Assembly: GCA_015680685.1 (NCBI GenBank)
Contig: MNCI01015652.1
Span: 88,993 to 152,992, forward strand
From: Gnetum montanum
Lineage: Eukaryota > Streptophyta > Gnetopsida > Gnetales > Gnetaceae
Length of the DNA: 64,000 nucleotides
Reading direction: 5' to 3'
Under the pieces are notes generated by a model. The model did no database searches. It was not told the origin of the DNA and saw only the letters and a program-made list of their open reading frames with translations. A program made the position numbers and the translations under genes. This document shows positions 61,087-64,000 of this stretch, in pieces. Every line of letters starts with the position of its first letter. Positions within the stretch are counted from its first letter, which is position 1.

Positions 61087-61854
61087 TGATGAGTGGCGAG
61101 GTACCCCTACACTCAACTATATGAATACGAGTGTTTTCATGCGTGATCCGGTCGAACTCCAAGGACTAAGTGCTTACGTGCCTCATGGAGCACTTAAGGT
61201 TGATTAGTCACTGTCTTTCCAAGCTCACTTGTATTTTTCACGATTGTATGGTTAAGTGAACTTGAGGTATATGATTTTTATATCTTTTATTTTTTTATCG
61301 TCTATGCTAAGAGGGGAAAGGCTAAAGAGACTAATTAACTAACTTTCACTAACTAAGCTCTAATTATCCTAGCATCAATATCCATTCCCACTTGTCGTTC
61401 ACACCCTAAACTAATGCAACGCTACTAGGATTACCAAACGCTATTCGTTACTGGGATTACCAAGCGTAATGCATGTGTTCAAAGTGGTCGTACTAAATGC
61501 ACTTAACTATGAGAGTTGAGGGTTGAGAGAGATTATGTCCTTAAGAAAGCATTTAAACATCTAACAATAATTAAAGGTCTATTTAGCTTAGTCCATGTGC
61601 TGCAAGGTTTATCCAAAAGTTCATCTCTATTGCCGTACACAATTGTGTGCTTAGGTATAGAATTTCTCGAATAAAGATCTGTTCACTTTGGGACTCCTAT
61701 TGCGGGCACATGGAAATTATTCTAACTCTAGAATGGAAAAATGGCAAGAGTTTGGCTAAGGTCTAGATCTAGATGGAGAAATAAGGGATGATTGCCTCTT
61801 ATTTATAGAATTGGCTACGCAATATCACGGCCTATGCGATATCGCGTCCCATCA
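61087..61854 (-). repeat. 5' LTR of element E
   Basis: 768 bp on plus from TGATGAGTGG to CGCGTCCCATCA. TATA box (TATAAATA on minus) at 61800-61807, followed by the CTCTTATT context seen in the solo LTR. Only two GATATCG-type palindromes remain near the end. Confidence 0.93.
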
Positions 61855-61897
61855 CTAGTGTATATCACTATTGTACTTGTTGACTTATATAGAGTAT

Positions 61898-61995
61898 GGG
61901 GAAGCCAGGGTAGAAGCATATACGTGAAACTAGCATTTCTGGGAAAGTCAGGGTAGAACCATATACGTGAGGCTAGTGTTTCCAGGAAACGAGGG
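61898..61995. repeat. Two and a half ~46-bp tandem units
   Basis: Units begin GGGAAGCCAGGGTAGAAGCA, GGGAAAGTCAGGGTAGAACC and GGAAACGAGGGTAC, each first followed by TATACGTGA--CTAG. Confidence 0.8.
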
Positions 61996-62968
61996 TACAT
62001 ACTCATACTAAGTGTTGAAGCTTAAAATTTTTTTTAAGTATATGTGATAATATATATAAAATTTGTAAAATTAAGGAATCCAACACTTAACCTTGCACAT
62101 ATTATTGTAATTGTGGGGTTGGTTGACACATAAAATATTTTTTGTATTATTTAAGCATGGCACATATAAGCATGGTCAAGATGGTCATGGAATGTACATG
62201 GATAGATTATATGGAATGATCCATGAACCATTGTGGATCGATTTATGATTTTACCTTAAGAGAGATACTTTGGAGATAGCAAATCATAAACCGATCAACA
62301 TTGAGGTGATGTTAGGTAATGACGAGATGTGATACATGTTCATCTCAATCGTCCCCTTTCACCTGATGCGGATCAGTTTATGGTTTTCCCTTTGGAGAGC
62401 TTTTCGAATTCTTAAAGATTTAAGTTCCTTCGGTTTCCAGGGTTGGGCCCTGGAAACAGCGGACGGTCAAACCAACCCTTTGCGTTACCGAAAATAAAGA
62501 CGTGCTGCCAAGCATTGGACTCGAGGCACAAGTTGGCTTTAGTCAGAATCATTCTAACATCGCAGGGGCAGGGGCTGGGACACAGCTCTAGAGGAGGCTA
62601 GCATATGAAGGCCCGTGTATGTACCTTTTACATATCTGGTCGATCGTTGGCGTAATCTATGCTATGATGTCTCTGCTGATGACAAGAATTCACACTTTAA
62701 CTTTAGTATGGTATGTCCTACCAGTAAGCCAGAGTGATACCCAGAAACAAACAATTGTGGTTGATCATTGAATATGCATGTGGTCAAACTGTAGAATGCA
62801 CCTAATGTGGCCGCCTGCGACTTTCATAAGGTTGATTCGATGTATTTTGTTTCCACCCGCTTTCTACCGGTGAAAATGAATGGATTGTCATCTTTCATCA
62901 CGTTTACTCAACGTGTTTTAACACTTTGTTTAAATAAAATAAAAACTTGACCATACATTTACAGTTAG
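61996..62968. other. Spacer with moderate GC, no gene assigned
   Basis: From about 62390 the DNA becomes richer in G and C and keeps CpGs (for example GGTTTCCAGGGTTGGGCCC), unlike the retroelement debris. This may be host low-copy DNA. A short dyad GTTTCCAGGG/CCCTGGAAAC lies at 62429-62456. No ORF is convincing. Confidence 0.45.
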
Positions 62969-63313
62969 GGAGAAGTAAAGGATTTTAAGTTTTGTTTAAA
63001 ATCTTTCACTGCACGAGTTTATGTCAAAGATGCAGGGGCAGCCGCCGTTGCTGACGGGAAGGATATCAAAGCTCGTGCAGGTTTGCCAGAATCGACAACG
63101 GAATCCACTTTTATTTTTCCCGTGAACCTTGGCAGCTTTGGTGTGAAGTACACATGGTGCCTACATGATCTGACTGCCTGTGAAGAAGCATGTAGAGAAC
63201 GGATCTACGAAGAAAACAAAGGACGCCAAAAAGCTCAACTATCCTGGCCGAGAGAGATATATATTTTAAAGCTGTGCAGCTGTTTAGCGCTACAGATGTT
63301 TTTTACGCCATGA
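62969..63313 (+). other. 115-codon open frame without family match
   Basis: Open from after a TAG at 62966-62968 to the stop ending at 63313, without an in-frame ATG. It reads SFTARVYVKDAGAAAVADGK, then LPESTTESTFIFPVNLGS, and CEEACRERIYEENKGRQKAQ. An ATG in another frame at about 63031 (MQGQPPLLTGRISKLVQV) is shorter. Base composition is higher in GC than its surroundings. It may be an internal exon or chance; not recognised. Confidence 0.3.
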
Positions 63314-64000
63314 TACAGTCGTGCTAAAAGCTCAATTAATCCACACAAAATCACTTTAAAGATGTACTTTTAACGTTCCGTGTGCAGCCTACTTCAGCAA
63401 CGAGACCAGGAACCCTGCACTGATTCAGGTTTTGCATTCATGAAATCTAAACTACACAAGCAAGGGCTAATAATTAGGACAGAGGAAACCAATGCATGCT
63501 TATATTAATTAAACTTCAATAAATATATATATTTTTAACAATGTAAATGGAAATGCGTTATTATATTTTTAATAAATCTAATTTGTTTGCAATTTTTTGA
63601 TAATGTTTACCGAATCTGAAAAGATTTTAGAAAAAAATAACTCAACTTTAGATATTATGTAGTAAAGCTAAAAACCAAATATACCACTATTTGCATTCTT
63701 TCTTTAATAGACATGAATAATGTTCATGATAAAGGATTAGCTTTGAAGGATCCATTGCCTTTTAATTCAAGGCCAAATTTTGGTTTACACTTTTTAATAA
63801 ATTTGAAAATTTTTTCTATCCCCCTCAAATAAAAGGAAGATTTTTTAAGTGTTCCATTTATATACTTGGTAGAAAATTGAACAAAATTAAATATATTATT
63901 TTCATTTGTAATTATGAATTAATCAATTTTTAAGTGAATTTATTTTGTTAAGTATAAATTTTGTCCATCATCTGTAAGAAATCTTACGTGCATCAAAAAC
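63314..64000. other. AT-rich right edge, nothing recognised
   Basis: Strongly AT-rich with homopolymer runs, no ORF of note and no repeat ends. Confidence 0.5.

Larger units (their letters stand above)
54891..61854 (-). mobile_element. Element E: complete, pol-less Athila-like LTR retrotransposon
   Basis: Bounded by LTRs 54891-55722 and 61087-61854 and a perfect 5-bp duplication CTAGT (54886-54890 and 61855-61859). On the minus strand: 5' LTR, primer-binding site, gag, protease, T-rich tract, noncoding 3' region, polypurine region, 3' LTR. RT, RNase H and integrase are absent, so it would depend on another element's pol. The two LTRs differ at roughly one base in ten over the first 250 bp by eye, mostly transitions, so insertion is not recent. 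Confidence 0.93.

Noticed and set aside
31674-61854. Elements D and F as one giant element bounded by the D LTR and the right LTR of E
   Set aside because: RT of F is Tat-type, while the D, A and E family is Athila-type, E has its own target duplication, and a doubtful assembly join lies at 38033.

Overview
The window looks like gene-poor, AT-rich, repeat-filled plant nuclear DNA, most likely from a gymnosperm (conifer-like). That call is an inference from the A-type cytochrome P450 genes, the heavily decayed nested Ty3/gypsy elements of Athila, Tat/Ogre and chromovirus type, and the very low gene density. No bacterial, organellar or RNA genes were seen. Almost every coding stretch is broken by stops and frameshifts, so most are entered as pseudogenes.

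Layout: 1-1480 holds the 5' part of a minus-strand cytochrome P450 pseudogene. 2946-9803 is a truncated minus-strand Athila-like element (A) whose 5' LTR is split by a younger solo LTR (8380-9395) with a perfect 5-bp target duplication. 9804-15253 is a plus-strand relative (B) with gag and a 3' LTR. 18706-21552 is a second, nearly intact three-exon P450 gene with one in-frame stop just before the heme loop; its exon 1 and intron 1 are duplicated at 1-1344. 21.6-30.1 kb is mostly unrecognised AT-rich DNA with minisatellites, a PIF1/Helitron-type helicase remnant beside a 32-bp inverted repeat, and a 107-bp tandem duplication. 30.1-31.7 kb is chromovirus integrase (C), interrupted by the 3' LTR of another Athila-like element (D) that carries an extra coiled-coil-type ORF.

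38.2-53.0 kb is a large minus-strand Tat/Ogre-like region (F): protease at 52.3-53.0 kb and RT, RNase H and integrase at 38.3-41.8 kb. Between protease and RT lie a roughly 3.3-kb array of ~190-bp modules, each with a dyad (hairpin) core, and an intron-containing degenerate gene on the opposite strand (46.2-51.5 kb). This is the most unusual part of the window. 54891-61854 is a complete, pol-less LTR retrotransposon (E) with both LTRs, PBS, polypurine region and a perfect CTAGT target duplication. The last 2 kb is non-LTR DNA with a small repeat and one unrecognised ORF.

How the parts relate: A, B, D, E and the solo LTR share LTR ends (TGATGA...TCATCA) and internal signals, so they are one family at different ages. 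B and E share the same gag-pro-only architecture. The transposon blocks separate the two P450 copies by about 20 kb.
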